DNA of 63,816 bases, taken from the NCBI RefSeq assembly GCF_000455205.1, contig NZ_AUWQ01000053.1:1-63816 (forward strand), given 5' to 3'. Below are positions 10,155 to 19,924 of this stretch, piece after piece. The position numbers and the translations under genes are program-made. Source of the DNA: Mycobacterium sp. UM_CSW (GTDB lineage: Bacteria; Actinomycetota; Actinomycetes; Mycobacteriales; Mycobacteriaceae). Under the pieces are notes generated by a model. The model saw only the letters and a program-made list of their open reading frames with translations, did no database searches and was not told the origin of the DNA. Positions within the stretch are counted from its first letter, which is position 1, and every line of letters starts with the position of its first letter.

Positions 10155-10982
10155 TCAGAGCCGGCCGAGCAGTTCGGTCTTCTTCGCGGCGAACTCCTCG
10201 TCGGACAGGATGCCGCGCTCGTGCAGGCCGGCCAGCGATTCGATGGCCGCGACGATTGCCGCGGAGTCCTCCGGTGGGCCGGCAGGTTGTTTGGCGGCCG
10301 CTGCCTCGGGTGGGAATTGCACCTCCGGCGCGAACTGTGGCGTCGGGCCGGACTGGTACTGCGCCTGGTAGCCGGGGGCGGGCGCCGCGCTAGGAGTCTG
10401 CCGGGTCTGACCTGCCTGATGCGCACCGACCTCACTCAGACTCGACACGCCGAAGGTGCCGAACTGGCTGGTGAAGCTCACCGAGCTGTAGCCGGCGCCC
10501 TGCTGCTGTTGCACACCGCCGATTTGGTGCTCGCCGGTGTCGAAAATCCTTGTGACGCCGTTGATGTGGATGGCCAGGCGCCGCGTGCTCGGGAAGAACG
10601 CGTAGCGCACGTCGTTCTGTCCGCCGACCGAACTCGGCACCCCGAGGTCGGCCGGCCACCAGTTGTTCGAGGCGTACGCGGCCGGGGAGTCCGGGGGCGG
10701 GGCGGGAAATACCGCGGTGGTGGCGAGCAGCTGGGCCAGCTCGTTGCACAGCGCGTCGACGCGGGCCTTGAGCGCGTTGTCGAACATGTTGCCGACCATC
10801 GTCATGCCGCCCCGCATCCACTGCCCGTTGCCGCCGAGCTCGGGGATGGAGAACTGGGCCATCGTGCCGCCACCGATGCGCAGCGCGACCAGCATCGAAA
10901 GCACCGCTTCTTGGGAGAGCCCATGGCGCTTGGCGATCTCGGCAATCGCGTCGGCGGCCTCGGGGGTAACCGTTGCCTTCAT
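10155..10982 (-). CDS. SHOCT-domain protein
   Basis: The 275-residue product has three parts: a helical N-terminus of about 60 residues (EAADAIAEIAKRHGLSQEAV, resembling a short helix-turn-helix), a central beta-rich region (VRYAFFPSTRRLAIHINGV, IFDTGEHQIGGV), and a Gln/Pro/Ala-rich linker that ends in a C-terminal SHOCT motif (LAGLHERGILSDEEFAAKK). SHOCT segments are short oligomerisation or localisation modules. No signal peptide or membrane helix is seen. Its molecular role is unknown. A TAGGCT hexamer on the minus strand at 11016-11021 could start its transcript. Confidence 0.85.
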   Translation of the reverse strand: MKATVTPEAADAIAEIAKRHGLSQEAVLSMLVALRIGGGTMAQFSIPELGGNGQWMRGGMTMVGNMFDNALKARVDALCNELAQLLATTAVFPAPPPDSPAAYASNNWWPADLGVPSSVGGQNDVRYAFFPSTRRLAIHINGVTRIFDTGEHQIGGVQQQQGAGYSSVSFTSQFGTFGVSSLSEVGAHQAGQTRQTPSAAPAPGYQAQYQSGPTPQFAPEVQFPPEAAAAKQPAGPPEDSAAIVAAIESLAGLHERGILSDEEFAAKKTELLGRL

Positions 10983-11015
10983 AGTCGTGAATCTTTCGTC
11001 GTCGGTACTGGTTCG

Positions 11016-11021
11016 AGCCTA
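11016..11021 (-). promoter_or_regulatory. Candidate -10 (TAGGCT) for the SHOCT-domain gene
   Basis: TAGGCT on the minus strand would give a leader of roughly 27 bases before the ATG at 10982; only a weak GAAAG ribosome site is seen. Confidence 0.4.
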
Positions 11022-11148
11022 CGCAAAACGGGTGGCGATGAGCATGGGATGACGGCGTCGCAGCCGGGGTTCCGGGTGACCAACCCGCAGAGCTAAGCTG
11101 CCGCCTAGACGGGTGTCAAAAAAGCCCACCATTCGGAAGGCGCGAGCT

Positions 11149-12339
11149 ATGTCCAACAAGGTTTACGTCGTCGGCGTCGGCATGACGAAATTCGAGAAGC
11201 CGGGCCGCCGTGAGGGCTGGGACTACCCGGACATGGCGCGGGAGTCGGGCACCAACGCGCTCGCCGACGCCGGTGTCGACTACCGCGACGTGCAGCAGGG
11301 CTACGTCGGCTACGTCGCCGGCGACTCGACGTCGGGCCAGCGGGCGCTCTACGAGCTGGGCATGACCGGCATCCCGATCGTCAACGTCAACAACAACTGC
11401 TCGACCGGCTCGACCGCGCTTTTCCTGGCGGCGCAGGCCATCCGCGGCGGGATAGTCGACTGCGCGATCGCGCTCGGATTCGAGAAGATGCAACCGGGCT
11501 CGCTCAGCGGCGGCGCCCAGGACCGCGAATCGCCGATGGGCAAGCACGTCAAGGCGATGGCCGAGATCGACGAGTTCGCGATGCCCGTCGCGCCGTGGAT
11601 GTTCGGCGCCGCCGGCCGCGAGCACATGCGCCAGTACGGCAGCACCGCCGAGCACTTCGCCAAGATCGGCTACAAGAACCACAAGCACTCCGTCAACAAC
11701 CCGTACGCGCAGTTCCAGGAGTCCTACACGCTCGACGACATCCTGGCCGCGCGGATGATCTCCGACCCGCTGACCAAGCTGCAGTGCTCGCCGACCTCGG
11801 ACGGTTCGGGCGCGGCGATCCTGGCCTCGGAGAGCTACGTCGACCAGCACGGGTTGGCCGGCCAGGCGGTCGAGATCGTCGGCCAGGCGATGACCACCGA
11901 CTTCGCGTCGACGTTCGACGGCAGCGCCAAGAACCTCATCGGCTACGACATGAATGTCCAAGCCGCGCAACAGGTTTACGACCAGTCCGGGCTGGGCCCG
12001 GAGGACTTCCAGGTGATCGAGCTGCACGACTGCTTCTCGGCCAACGAACTGCTGCTGTACGAGGCCCTCGGCCTGTGCGGTCCGGGCGAGGCACCCAAGC
12101 TGGTCGACAACGGCGACACCACCTACGGCGGGCGCTGGGTGGTCAACCCGTCCGGCGGGCTGATCTCGAAGGGACACCCGCTGGGCGCGACTGGGCTGGC
12201 GCAGTGCGCCGAGCTGACCTGGCAGCTGCGCGGCACCGCCGACAAGCGTCAGGTGGACAACGTCAACGCCGCGCTACAGCACAACATCGGGCTGGGCGGC
12301 GCTGCCGTCGTCACCGCCTATCAGCGCGCCGAACGCTAA
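11149..12339 (+). CDS. ltp1: Thiolase-like lipid-transfer protein
   Basis: A thiolase-fold protein of the SCP-x/Ltp group, which acts in steroid side-chain or fatty acyl-CoA metabolism. The 396-residue product has the catalytic-cysteine segment [12 protein letters not shown] (Cys84), the [10 protein letters not shown] segment, and the C-terminal [11 protein letters not shown]. It has no sterol-carrier domain, so it is a stand-alone thiolase-like part. ATG 11149 is chosen because a GGAAGG ribosome site precedes it by 8 bases; a frame opening 12 codons upstream lacks one. fadE21 follows after 7 bases, as in M. tuberculosis Rv2790c-Rv2789c, so the two form an operon. Confidence 0.9.
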   Translation: MSNKVYVVGVGMTKFEKPGRREGWDYPDMARESGTNALADAGVDYRDVQQGYVGYVAGDSTSGQRALYELGMTGIPIVNVNNNCSTGSTALFLAAQAIRGGIVDCAIALGFEKMQPGSLSGGAQDRESPMGKHVKAMAEIDEFAMPVAPWMFGAAGREHMRQYGSTAEHFAKIGYKNHKHSVNNPYAQFQESYTLDDILAARMISDPLTKLQCSPTSDGSGAAILASESYVDQHGLAGQAVEIVGQAMTTDFASTFDGSAKNLIGYDMNVQAAQQVYDQSGLGPEDFQVIELHDCFSANELLLYEALGLCGPGEAPKLVDNGDTTYGGRWVVNPSGGLISKGHPLGATGLAQCAELTWQLRGTADKRQVDNVNAALQHNIGLGGAAVVTAYQRAER

Positions 12340-12346
12340 GGGCGCC

Positions 12347-13582
12347 ATGTTCGAATGGTCCGACACCGACCTGATGGTTCGGGATGCGGTTCGCCAGTTC
12401 GTGGACAAGGAGATCCGCCCGCATCTGGACGAACTGGAAAGCGGTGAGCTGTCGCCCTACCCGATCGCGCGAAAGTTGTTCAGCCAGTTCGGCCTCGACG
12501 TCATGGCGGCCGAGTCGGTCAAGAAGATGCTGGAGCGCGAACGCGCGGGAAAGAACGAAAAGCACGACGGCGCGGGCGATTCCGGCGGAATGGGTGCCCA
12601 GGGGTCGATGGTCGCGGTGCTGGTGTCCGAAATCGCCAGGGTCAGCATCGGATTGCTGAGCACGGCGTCGGTCAGCCTCGGCCTGGGGGCGGCGACCATC
12701 ATGAGCCGCGGCACGCTGGCCCAGAAAGAACGCTGGCTGCCCGACCTGATGACGCTGAAAAAGATTGCGGCGTGGGCCATCACCGAGCCGGACTCGGGCT
12801 CCGATGCGTTCGGCGGCATGAAGACGACGGTCAAGCGCGACGGCGAAGATTACATCCTCAACGGCCAGAAGACGTTCATCACCAACGGGCCCTGCGCCGA
12901 TGTGCTGGTGGTCTACGCCAAACTGGACGAGGGTGACGCCACGGTGGACCGACGCAACCGCCCCGTGCTGATCTTCGTGCTGGACGCGGGAATGCCGGGC
13001 CTGACGCAGGGCAAGCCGTTCAAGAAGATGGGCATGATGTCCTCACCGACAGGCGAGTTGTTCTTCGACAACGTGCGGCTGACCCCCGATCGCCTGCTCG
13101 GCGAGAATCAGCGCGAGGCCGACGGCGACGGCCGCGACAGCGCCCGCGACAATTTCGCCGCCGAACGGATCGGGATCGCGATGATGGCGCTGGGCATCAT
13201 CAACGAATGCCACCGGCTGTGCGTGGATTACGCGAAGACCCGCACGCTGTGGGGCAAGAACATCGGGCAGTTCCAGCTGATCCAGCTCAAGCTGGCCAAG
13301 ATGGAGATCGCCCGAATGAACGTGCAGAACATGGTGTTTCACACCATCGAGCGGCAGCAGGCGGGCAAACCGCTGTCGCTGGCCGAGGCGTCGGCGATCA
13401 AGCTGTACTCGTCGGAGGCGGCCACCGACGTCGCGATGGAGGCCGTGCAGCTGTTCGGCGGCAACGGCTACATGGCCGAGTACCGCGTGGAACAGCTGGC
13501 CCGCGACGCGAAGTCGCTGATGATCTACGCCGGCAGCAACGAGGTGCAGGTCACCCACATCGCCAAGGGGCTGTTGAGCTAA
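12347..13582 (+). CDS. fadE21: Acyl-CoA dehydrogenase FadE21
   Basis: A FAD-dependent acyl-CoA dehydrogenase of 411 residues. The N-terminal helical domain (DLMVRDAVRQFVDKEIRP) contains an insertion rich in Lys, Asp and Gly around residues 65-85. The central flavin motif AWAITEPDSGSDAFGG and LNGQKTFITNGPCAD are intact, as is VQLFGGNGY in the C-terminal domain. The segment usually read IYEGT, whose Glu is the base in medium-chain enzymes, is IYAGSNE here with Ala395, so the base must lie elsewhere as in isovaleryl-type enzymes, or the activity differs. It follows ltp1 in one operon and ends 4 bases inside the convergent sirR. Confidence 0.88.
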   Translation: MFEWSDTDLMVRDAVRQFVDKEIRPHLDELESGELSPYPIARKLFSQFGLDVMAAESVKKMLERERAGKNEKHDGAGDSGGMGAQGSMVAVLVSEIARVSIGLLSTASVSLGLGAATIMSRGTLAQKERWLPDLMTLKKIAAWAITEPDSGSDAFGGMKTTVKRDGEDYILNGQKTFITNGPCADVLVVYAKLDEGDATVDRRNRPVLIFVLDAGMPGLTQGKPFKKMGMMSSPTGELFFDNVRLTPDRLLGENQREADGDGRDSARDNFAAERIGIAMMALGIINECHRLCVDYAKTRTLWGKNIGQFQLIQLKLAKMEIARMNVQNMVFHTIERQQAGKPLSLAEASAIKLYSSEAATDVAMEAVQLFGGNGYMAEYRVEQLARDAKSLMIYAGSNEVQVTHIAKGLLS

Positions 13583-14283
13583 GCGACGACCCAAATCGCC
13601 CGCGCGGCCGGGCTGCCGAGGTCGACCGTGCTCTCGGCGCCGTCGGCGGACTCGATCGCCACCGAGATCATTCCGGCGAATTCCCGGCGGGTCAGCACCC
13701 GAAGCCGCGAGTCGAGCTGTATCCCGACGCCGGTGAAATACCGCAGCATCTCCGGGTCGGCGTCGGAGATGCGGGCCACCGTCCCGCTGTCCCCGTCACG
13801 GCACGCCCACAGCTGGCGGGCCGGCGGGGTGGGGACCTGACCGTCGGAGGCCGGAATCGGGTCGCCGTGCGGGTCGCGTTGCGGGTAGCCCAGCTTGGCG
13901 TCGATGCGGGCCACCAGCCGGTCCGACACCGCATGCTCGAGCACCTCGGCCTCGTCGTGCACCTCGTCCCAGCGGTAGCCCAGCTCGTTGACCAGGAAGG
14001 TCTCCAACAACCGGTGCCGGCGCACCACCTCGAGGGCCGCGCGGCGCCCCGCCTCGGTCAGCGTGACCGCGCCGTACTTCTCGTGGTCGACCAGGCCCTG
14101 CTCGGCGAGCTTGCGGATCGACTCCGACGCGGTGCTGGCCGACACCCCGATCCGGTCGGCCAGCATCTTGGTGCTGACCTTCTGCGGGGCCCCGTCCGGC
14201 GACCACTCCTGGGCATTCCAGATGACCTTCAGGTAGTCCTGGCCGACCGCGGTGATGCCGCCTGGCTCGTCGTCAGCCCTCAC
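13579..14283 (-). CDS. sirR: Metal-dependent DtxR/MntR-family repressor SirR
   Basis: A DtxR-type metalloregulator; mycobacterial members of this branch respond to manganese or iron and repress metal uptake genes. The 234-residue product has an N-terminal winged helix (AVGQDYLKVIW, MLADRIGVSASTASESIRKLAEQGLV), a dimerisation and metal-binding domain (LETFLVNELGYRWDEVHDEAEVLEHAVSD), and a C-terminal FeoA/SH3-like domain. The metal ligands of the family fall in the RHRLLE and HDEAEVLEH segments. GTG 14283 is the family start (VRADDEPG); the frame runs further upstream without coding character. It is divergent from ribF. Confidence 0.9.
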   Translation of the reverse strand: MRADDEPGGITAVGQDYLKVIWNAQEWSPDGAPQKVSTKMLADRIGVSASTASESIRKLAEQGLVDHEKYGAVTLTEAGRRAALEVVRRHRLLETFLVNELGYRWDEVHDEAEVLEHAVSDRLVARIDAKLGYPQRDPHGDPIPASDGQVPTPPARQLWACRDGDSGTVARISDADPEMLRYFTGVGIQLDSRLRVLTRREFAGMISVAIESADGAESTVDLGSPAARAIWVVA

Positions 14284-14364
14284 AACCAGAGAGTTTAGGC
14301 AACCCACACCTGATTCGGCGTGCGGCGCCGGGATCTCGTCACCCCATGTTCGCGCCCGGCATCG

Positions 14365-14370
14365 TAGGCT
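14365..14370 (+). promoter_or_regulatory. Candidate leaderless -10 (TAGGCT) for ribF
   Basis: TAGGCT ends 7 bases before GTG 14378; no ribosome site is visible. Confidence 0.5.
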
Positions 14371-14377
14371 TGCCATC

Positions 14378-15352
14378 GTGCAGCGGTGGCGCGGCCAAGA
14401 CGAGATTCCCACGGACTGGGGCAGATGCGTGGTCACCATCGGGGTGTTCGATGGTGTGCACCGCGGCCACGCCGAGCTGATCGCGCACGCGGTGAAGGCC
14501 GGCCGCGCGCGCAACGTGCCGACGGTGCTGATGACGTTCGACCCACACCCGATGGAAGTGGTCTATCCCGGCAGCCACCCGGCGCAGCTGACGACGCTGA
14601 CCCGCCGCGCGGAGCTGGTCGAAGAGCTTGGCATCGACGTCTTCCTGGTGATGCCGTTCACCACCGACTTCATGAAGCTCACCCCGGAGCGCTACGTCCA
14701 CGAGCTGCTGGTGGAGAACCTGCACGTGGTCGAGGTCGTGGTCGGGGAGAACTTCACCTTCGGCAAGAAGGCCGCCGGCACCGTCGCCACCCTGCGCAAG
14801 GCCGGCGAGCGGTTCGGCTTCGCCGTGGAGTCGATGTCGCTGCTGTCCGAGCACCACAGCAACGAGACCGTGACGTTCTCGTCCACCTACATCCGGTCCT
14901 GCGTCGACGCCGGCGACATGGTGGCGGCGACGGAGGCGCTGGGCCGCCCGCACCGCGTCGAGGGCGTCGTCGTCCGCGGCGAGGGTCGCGGCGCGGAGCT
15001 GGGCTTTCCCACCGCGAACGTGGCGCCCCCGATGCACTCGGCCATCCCGGCCGACGGCGTGTACGCGGCCTGGTTCACCGTGCTCGGACACGGGCCGGTG
15101 ACTGGCACCGTCGTGCCGGGCGAGCGCTACCAGGCCGCGGTGTCCATCGGCACCAATCCCACCTTCTCGGGGCGCACCCGCACCGTCGAGGCGTTCGTCC
15201 TGGACACCGCGGCCGACCTGTACGGACAGCACGTGGCGCTGGACTTCGTCGCGCGCATCCGCGGCCAGCGCAAGTTCGAGACGGTGAAGGGCCTCGTCGC
15301 CGCGATGGGGGACGACACCGAGCGGGCGCGCAACCTGCTGTCGGCGGGTTGA
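14378..15352 (+). CDS. ribF: Bifunctional riboflavin kinase/FAD synthetase
   Basis: RibF converts riboflavin to FMN and then FAD in the cytoplasm. The 324-residue product has the N-terminal FAD-synthetase domain of nucleotidyltransferase fold ([36 protein letters not shown]) and the C-terminal riboflavin-kinase domain ([29 protein letters not shown]). The start is GTG, picked from the -10 located 7 bases upstream and from the usual N-terminus (MQRWRG). rpsO lies 305 bases downstream, as in M. tuberculosis. Confidence 0.94.
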   Translation: MQRWRGQDEIPTDWGRCVVTIGVFDGVHRGHAELIAHAVKAGRARNVPTVLMTFDPHPMEVVYPGSHPAQLTTLTRRAELVEELGIDVFLVMPFTTDFMKLTPERYVHELLVENLHVVEVVVGENFTFGKKAAGTVATLRKAGERFGFAVESMSLLSEHHSNETVTFSSTYIRSCVDAGDMVAATEALGRPHRVEGVVVRGEGRGAELGFPTANVAPPMHSAIPADGVYAAWFTVLGHGPVTGTVVPGERYQAAVSIGTNPTFSGRTRTVEAFVLDTAADLYGQHVALDFVARIRGQRKFETVKGLVAAMGDDTERARNLLSAG

Positions 15353-15399
15353 TCTCTGTAGTCACATGCCACATCAGTCTCTGCGCGCGGCGGCGCCCT

Positions 15400-15474
15400 G
15401 TGTGCCCACCTCAAAGCGACAACGGCCCGTCGTCGGTGCCGTCTGCGGCCGTTGTCGCTGGAAGGCGGGCACAC
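15400..15474. terminator. Large imperfect inverted repeat between ribF and rpsO
   Basis: Left arm 15400-15427 and right arm 15447-15474 are complementary over 28 bases with about five mismatches; the core agcgacaacggcc pairs perfectly with ggccgttgtcgct. The loop is 19 bases. It may end ribF transcription. There is no T-run, so intrinsic termination is unproven. Confidence 0.5.
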
Positions 15475-15565
15475 GCAGTGCTCTCCCGGCCAGGGACCAA
15501 TGAGGCAAAAGTGAAGGATGCGGCGTCGGAGGTTCGTCGTTTGTGCCCCGGGGATGCGCCGCTGA

Positions 15566-15571
15566 TAAACT
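15566..15571 (+). promoter_or_regulatory. Candidate -10 (TAAACT) for rpsO
   Basis: TAAACT would start a transcript near 15578 and give rpsO a leader of about 80 bases. Confidence 0.4.
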
Positions 15572-15657
15572 GCCTGACGACATCGGCGCGTGCTGCGGTT
15601 CGCGGTGGCCGCGCCGTGAATTCCACTGATCGCGGACCAATTGATGGAGATATTTTC

Positions 15658-15927
15658 GTGGCGCTTACAGCCGAGCAAAAAAAGGAGATCCTGACCTCCT
15701 ACGGCCTGCACGAGACCGACACCGGGTCCCCGGAGGCCCAGGTCGCGCTGCTGACCAGGCGGATCGCCGATTTGACCGAGCACCTCAAGGTGCACAAGCA
15801 CGACCACCACTCGCGGCGCGGACTGCTGCTGCTGGTGGGCCGGCGCCGCCGGCTGCTGAAGTACGTGTCCCAGATCGACGTCGAGCGCTACCGCTCGCTC
15901 GTCGAGCGCCTGGGCCTGCGTCGCTGA
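15658..15927 (+). CDS. rpsO: 30S ribosomal protein S15
   Basis: S15 binds the central domain of 16S rRNA early in 30S assembly. The 89-residue product is full length and shows the family core ([43 protein letters not shown]). The start is GTG (VALTAEQKK), with GGAGA 7 bases upstream. In many bacteria S15 represses its own mRNA by binding structure in its leader; the leader here is long enough for that, but no site is proven. pnp follows, as in most bacteria. Confidence 0.97.
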   Translation: MALTAEQKKEILTSYGLHETDTGSPEAQVALLTRRIADLTEHLKVHKHDHHSRRGLLLLVGRRRRLLKYVSQIDVERYRSLVERLGLRR

Positions 15928-16248
15928 CGCTGGCAAATCGCCAGTGGGGCTGGCCGGCCAAGTTCGCCCGTGTAGAGTAGGAGCGTTCTGGGCCGGTTCG
16001 GCCCGAGCAAACGGTGCGGTTTGCGCAGATCCGCGTAGGCCGTTCCAGCAAGTCACAAGGGAGCAGCCCAGTCTGCATCGGGCGGTCTTCGGTAGTGGCT
16101 GCCGGGCTCTCCGGATCTGGGGCAGGTCGGCCGCTTCGATCGATGGCCGTAGCCGCATTCAGACTTCTTCCTTTCAGGGAAGCTCTCGGGTTACTCGCGC
16201 GTGACGACGCGAAACAGCTCAATACCCAGAGAGGCCATACGGACACCC
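15928..16248 (+). other. rpsO-pnp intergenic region: promoter and long pnp leader, no lppU
   Basis: This 321-base gap has no credible coding sequence. In M. tuberculosis the lipoprotein gene lppU lies here (from memory); no signal peptide or lipobox is found in any frame. The region carries a TAGAGT hexamer (15973-15978) and, directly after it, a hairpin gggccg-gtt-cggccc (15990-16004), leaving a pnp leader of about 260 bases. Confidence 0.6.
15973..15978 (+). promoter_or_regulatory. Candidate -10 (TAGAGT) for pnp
   Basis: TAGAGT would start transcription near 15985, a few bases before a perfect 6-bp hairpin at 15990-16004 at the very 5' end of the pnp leader. Confidence 0.45.
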
Positions 16249-18522
16249 ATGTCTGTAGCTGAAATTGAAGAGGGCGTGTACGAGGCGACCGCCACCATCG
16301 ACAACGGGAGCTTCGGCACCCGCACCGTACGTTTCGAGACCGGTCGGTTGGCCCAGCAGGCCGCCGGCGCCGTGGTCGCTTACCTGGACGACGAGAACAT
16401 GCTGCTCTCGGCGACCACCGCCAGCAAGAGCCCCAAGGAGCACTTCGACTTCTTCCCGCTCACCGTCGACGTCGAGGAGCGGATGTACGCCGCGGGCCGC
16501 ATCCCCGGCTCGTTCTTCCGGCGTGAGGGACGCCCGTCCACCGACGCGATCCTGACCTGCCGGCTCATCGACCGCCCGCTGCGCCCGTCGTTCGTCAACG
16601 GGCTGCGCAACGAGATCCAGGTCGTGGTGACGATCCTGAGCCTGGACCCCAACGACCTGTACGACGTGCTGGCGATCAACGCCGCGTCGGCCTCCACCCA
16701 GATAAGTGGCCTGCCGTTCACCGGCCCCATCGGGGGAGTGCGGGTGGCGCTGATCGACGGCACCTGGGTCGCCTTCCCGACCGTCGAGCAGCTCGAGCGC
16801 GCCGTGTTCGACATGGTCGTCGCCGGCCGGATAGTCGGCGACGGTGACGCCAAAGACGTCGCCATCATGATGGTCGAGGCGGAGGCCACCGACAAGGTCA
16901 TCGAACTGGTCGAGGGCGGCGCCCAGGCGCCGACGGAAACCGTTGTGGCGCAAGGCCTGGAGGCCGCCAAGCCGTTCATCAACGTGCTGTGCACCGCGCA
17001 GCAGGAGTTGGCCGACGCGGCCGCCAAGCCCGTCGGTGAGTACCCGACGTTCCCGGACTACCAGGAGGACGTCTATTACTCGGTCGCCTCAATCGCGACC
17101 GACGAGCTGGCCAAGGCGCTGACCATCGGCGGCAAGGCCGAGCGCGACGCGCGCACCGACGAGCTGAAGGCCGAGGTGCTGCAGCGGCTGGCCGAAACCT
17201 ACGAGGGCCGCGAGAAAGAGGTCAGCGCCGCGTTCCGCTCGCTGACCAAGAAGCTGGTCCGCCAGCGCATCCTGACCGACCACTTCCGCATCGACGGCCG
17301 CGGCATCACCGACATCCGTGCGCTGTCGGCCGAGGTCGCCGTCGTTCCGCGGGCGCACGGCAGCGCGCTGTTCGAGCGCGGCGAGACCCAGATCCTCGGG
17401 GTCACCACGCTCGACATGGTCAAGATGGCCCAGCAGATCGACTCGCTGGGACCGGAAACGTCCAAGCGCTACATGCACCACTACAACTTCCCGCCGTTCT
17501 CCACCGGCGAGACCGGCCGGGTCGGTTCGCCCAAGCGCCGCGAGATCGGGCACGGCGCGCTCGCCGAGCGCGCCCTGATCCCGGTGCTGCCCAGCGTCGA
17601 GGAATTCCCGTACGCCATCCGCCAGGTGTCTGAGGCGTTGGGCTCCAACGGCTCGACCTCGATGGGCTCCGTCTGCGCGTCCACCCTGGCGCTGCTCAAC
17701 GCCGGTGTGCCGCTCAAGGCGCCGGTGGCCGGCATCGCAATGGGCCTGGTCTCCGACGACGTCGAGGTCGACGGTAAGACCGAGCGTCGCTTCGTCACCC
17801 TGACCGACATCCTGGGTGCCGAGGACGCGTTCGGCGACATGGACTTCAAGTGCGCCGGCACCAAGGACTTCGTCACCGCGCTGCAGCTGGACACCAAGCT
17901 CGACGGCATCCCGTCGCAGGTGCTGGCGGGCGCGCTGGCGCAGGCCAAGGACGCGCGCCTGACCATCCTCGAGGTGATGGCCGAGGCCATCGACGCGCCC
18001 GACGAGATGAGCCCCTACGCGCCGCGGGTGACCACGATCAAGGTCCCGGTGGACAAGATCGGCGAGGTCATCGGCCCCAAGGGCAAGGTCATCAACGCCA
18101 TCACCGAGGAGACCGGCGCGCAGATCTCCATCGAGGACGACGGCACCGTGTTCGTCGGCGCCACCGACGGGCCCTCAGCGCAGGCCGCGATCGACCGGAT
18201 CAACGCCATCGCCAACCCGCAGCTGCCGACCGTGGGCGAGCGCTTCCTCGGAACCGTGGTCAAGACAACGGATTTCGGCGCGTTCGTGTCGTTGTTGCCC
18301 GGCCGCGACGGGCTGGTGCACATCTCCAAGCTCGGCAAGGGCAAGCGCATCGCGAAGGTCGAGGACGTGGTGAACGTCGGCGACAAGCTGCGGGTGGAGA
18401 TCGCCGACATCGACAAGCGGGGCAAGATCTCGCTGGTCCTGGTGGCCGACGAGGACTCAGCGGAATCAGCGGAGACGCCGCCCGCCACGCCCGCACCGGC
18501 CGATGCCACCAGCTCCGTTTAG
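16249..18522 (+). CDS. pnp: Polynucleotide phosphorylase (guanosine pentaphosphate synthetase)
   Basis: PNPase degrades RNA 3' to 5' using phosphate and can add tails; actinobacterial enzymes were first named GpsI for a ppGpp-related activity. The 757-residue product has two RNase PH domains (first about 30-170, second about 360-560, with [22 protein letters not shown] and the phosphate-site [10 protein letters not shown]), a KH domain ([16 protein letters not shown]) and a C-terminal S1 domain ([23 protein letters not shown]). ATG 16249 is chosen by homology; the frame is open 16 codons further. pepR starts inside its last codons. Confidence 0.96.
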   Translation: MSVAEIEEGVYEATATIDNGSFGTRTVRFETGRLAQQAAGAVVAYLDDENMLLSATTASKSPKEHFDFFPLTVDVEERMYAAGRIPGSFFRREGRPSTDAILTCRLIDRPLRPSFVNGLRNEIQVVVTILSLDPNDLYDVLAINAASASTQISGLPFTGPIGGVRVALIDGTWVAFPTVEQLERAVFDMVVAGRIVGDGDAKDVAIMMVEAEATDKVIELVEGGAQAPTETVVAQGLEAAKPFINVLCTAQQELADAAAKPVGEYPTFPDYQEDVYYSVASIATDELAKALTIGGKAERDARTDELKAEVLQRLAETYEGREKEVSAAFRSLTKKLVRQRILTDHFRIDGRGITDIRALSAEVAVVPRAHGSALFERGETQILGVTTLDMVKMAQQIDSLGPETSKRYMHHYNFPPFSTGETGRVGSPKRREIGHGALAERALIPVLPSVEEFPYAIRQVSEALGSNGSTSMGSVCASTLALLNAGVPLKAPVAGIAMGLVSDDVEVDGKTERRFVTLTDILGAEDAFGDMDFKCAGTKDFVTALQLDTKLDGIPSQVLAGALAQAKDARLTILEVMAEAIDAPDEMSPYAPRVTTIKVPVDKIGEVIGPKGKVINAITEETGAQISIEDDGTVFVGATDGPSAQAAIDRINAIANPQLPTVGERFLGTVVKTTDFGAFVSLLPGRDGLVHISKLGKGKRIAKVEDVVNVGDKLRVEIADIDKRGKISLVLVADEDSAESAETPPATPAPADATSSV

Positions 18523-19864
18523 GAAGCCAGCACCGGCGTCCCTGCGTCGCGGCACGCAGATCGCCGAGGTGAGCGCCGACCACAAGGCCGTCCGCCGCAC
18601 CACACTGCCGGGGGGCCTGCGCGTGGTCACCGAGCACCTGCCCGCGGTGCGCTCGGCCTCGGTCGGGGTGTGGGTCGGCGTCGGATCGCGCGACGAGGGC
18701 GCCACCGTGGCCGGGGCGGCGCACTTCCTCGAGCACCTGCTGTTCAAGTCGACCCCCACCCGCACGGCCGTCGACATCGCCCAGGCGATGGACGCCGTCG
18801 GGGGCGAGCTGAACGCGTTCACCGCCAGGGAGCACACCTGCTACTACGCGCACGTGCTCGACAGCGACCTGGAGCTGGCGATCGACCTGGTCGCCGACGT
18901 GGTGCTCAACGGACGCTGCGCCGCGGCGGACGTGGAGCTGGAACGCGACGTCGTCCTCGAAGAGATCGCCATGCGTGACGACGACCCCGAGGACGCGCTG
19001 GGCGACATTTTCCTGTCGGCGCTCTTCGGTGACCACCCCGTGGGCCGGCCCGTGATCGGCACCGCGCGTTCGGTTTCGGCGATGACGCGGGGCCAACTGC
19101 ACTCGTTTCACGTGCGGCGCTACACCCCCGAACGGATGGTGGTCGCGGTCGCCGGCAACGTCGATCACGAACAGGTGGTCGCGCTGGTGCGCGAGCACTT
19201 CGGGCCGCACCTGATCCGCGGGCGGCAGCCGATCGCTCCCCGCAAGGGCGCCGGGCGGGTCACCGGCCAGCCTGGGCTGGCGCTGGTCAACCGGGATGCC
19301 GAGCAGACCCACGTGACGCTGGGCGTCCGCACCCCCGGCCGCAGCTGGGAGCATCGCTGGGCGCTGTCGGTGCTGCACACCGCGCTGGGCGGGGGCCTGA
19401 GCTCCAGGCTGTTCCAGGAGGTCCGCGAGCTGCGCGGCCTGGCCTATTCGGTCTACTCGGCGGTGGACATCTTCGCCGACAGCGGCTCGCTGTCCGTGTA
19501 CGCCGCGTGCCTGCCCGAGCGTTTCACCGACGTCATGCGGGTCACCAGCGACGTTCTCGACGCGGTCGCGCGCGACGGCATCACCGAGGCGGAATGCCGC
19601 ATCGCCAAGGGGTCCCTGCGCGGCGGGCTGGTCCTGGGGTTGGAGGACTCCGGCTCCCGCATGAGCCGCATCGGACGCAGCGAGCTGAACTACGGCAAAC
19701 ACCGCAGCATCGAACACACCCTGCAGCAGATCGACGCGGTGACCGTCGAGCAGGTCAACGCGGTGGCCCGCCGGCTGCTGGGCAAGCGCTACGGCGCCGC
19801 CGTTCTGGGCCCGTATGCGTCGAAACGATCGCTGCCCCAACAACTTCGGGCGATGGTATCTTAG
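18503..19864 (+). CDS. pepR: M16-family zinc metallopeptidase PepR
   Basis: A processing-protease-like member of the inverzincin group, probably cytoplasmic. The 453-residue product has the inverted zinc motif HFLEH (His74, Glu77, His78) and a distal Glu in [13 protein letters not shown], followed by the second M16 domain with [14 protein letters not shown]. The chosen ATG overlaps the pnp stop by 20 bases, which suggests coupling; an internal GTG at 18572 would give a length nearer the M. tuberculosis Rv2782c product (438 aa from memory). Substrate unknown. pnp-pepR order is conserved in actinobacteria. Confidence 0.92.
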   Translation: MPPAPFRKPAPASLRRGTQIAEVSADHKAVRRTTLPGGLRVVTEHLPAVRSASVGVWVGVGSRDEGATVAGAAHFLEHLLFKSTPTRTAVDIAQAMDAVGGELNAFTAREHTCYYAHVLDSDLELAIDLVADVVLNGRCAAADVELERDVVLEEIAMRDDDPEDALGDIFLSALFGDHPVGRPVIGTARSVSAMTRGQLHSFHVRRYTPERMVVAVAGNVDHEQVVALVREHFGPHLIRGRQPIAPRKGAGRVTGQPGLALVNRDAEQTHVTLGVRTPGRSWEHRWALSVLHTALGGGLSSRLFQEVRELRGLAYSVYSAVDIFADSGSLSVYAACLPERFTDVMRVTSDVLDAVARDGITEAECRIAKGSLRGGLVLGLEDSGSRMSRIGRSELNYGKHRSIEHTLQQIDAVTVEQVNAVARRLLGKRYGAAVLGPYASKRSLPQQLRAMVS

Positions 19865-19924
19865 GCCGCATGTCCGCCTCCTCACTCGCGCCGTGCCGGC
19901 GCTCGCCGTCAGCGAACTAGCCGC

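Larger units (their letters stand above)
15353..15657 (+). other. ribF-rpsO intergenic region with large hairpin and rpsO leader
   Basis: This 305-base gap has no convincing gene. It contains a long imperfect inverted repeat (15400-15474), a candidate rpsO -10 TAAACT (15566-15571), and a leader of about 80 bases with a GC-rich hairpin and a GGAGA ribosome site at 15646-15650. Confidence 0.6.

Noticed and set aside
15374-15640. A small minus-strand gene between ribF and rpsO
   Set aside because: It covers the inverted repeat and has no recognisable motif or start signal.
16014-16262. A small protein in the rpsO-pnp gap
   Set aside because: No ribosome site, family motif or signal peptide, and it would run into the pnp start in another frame.
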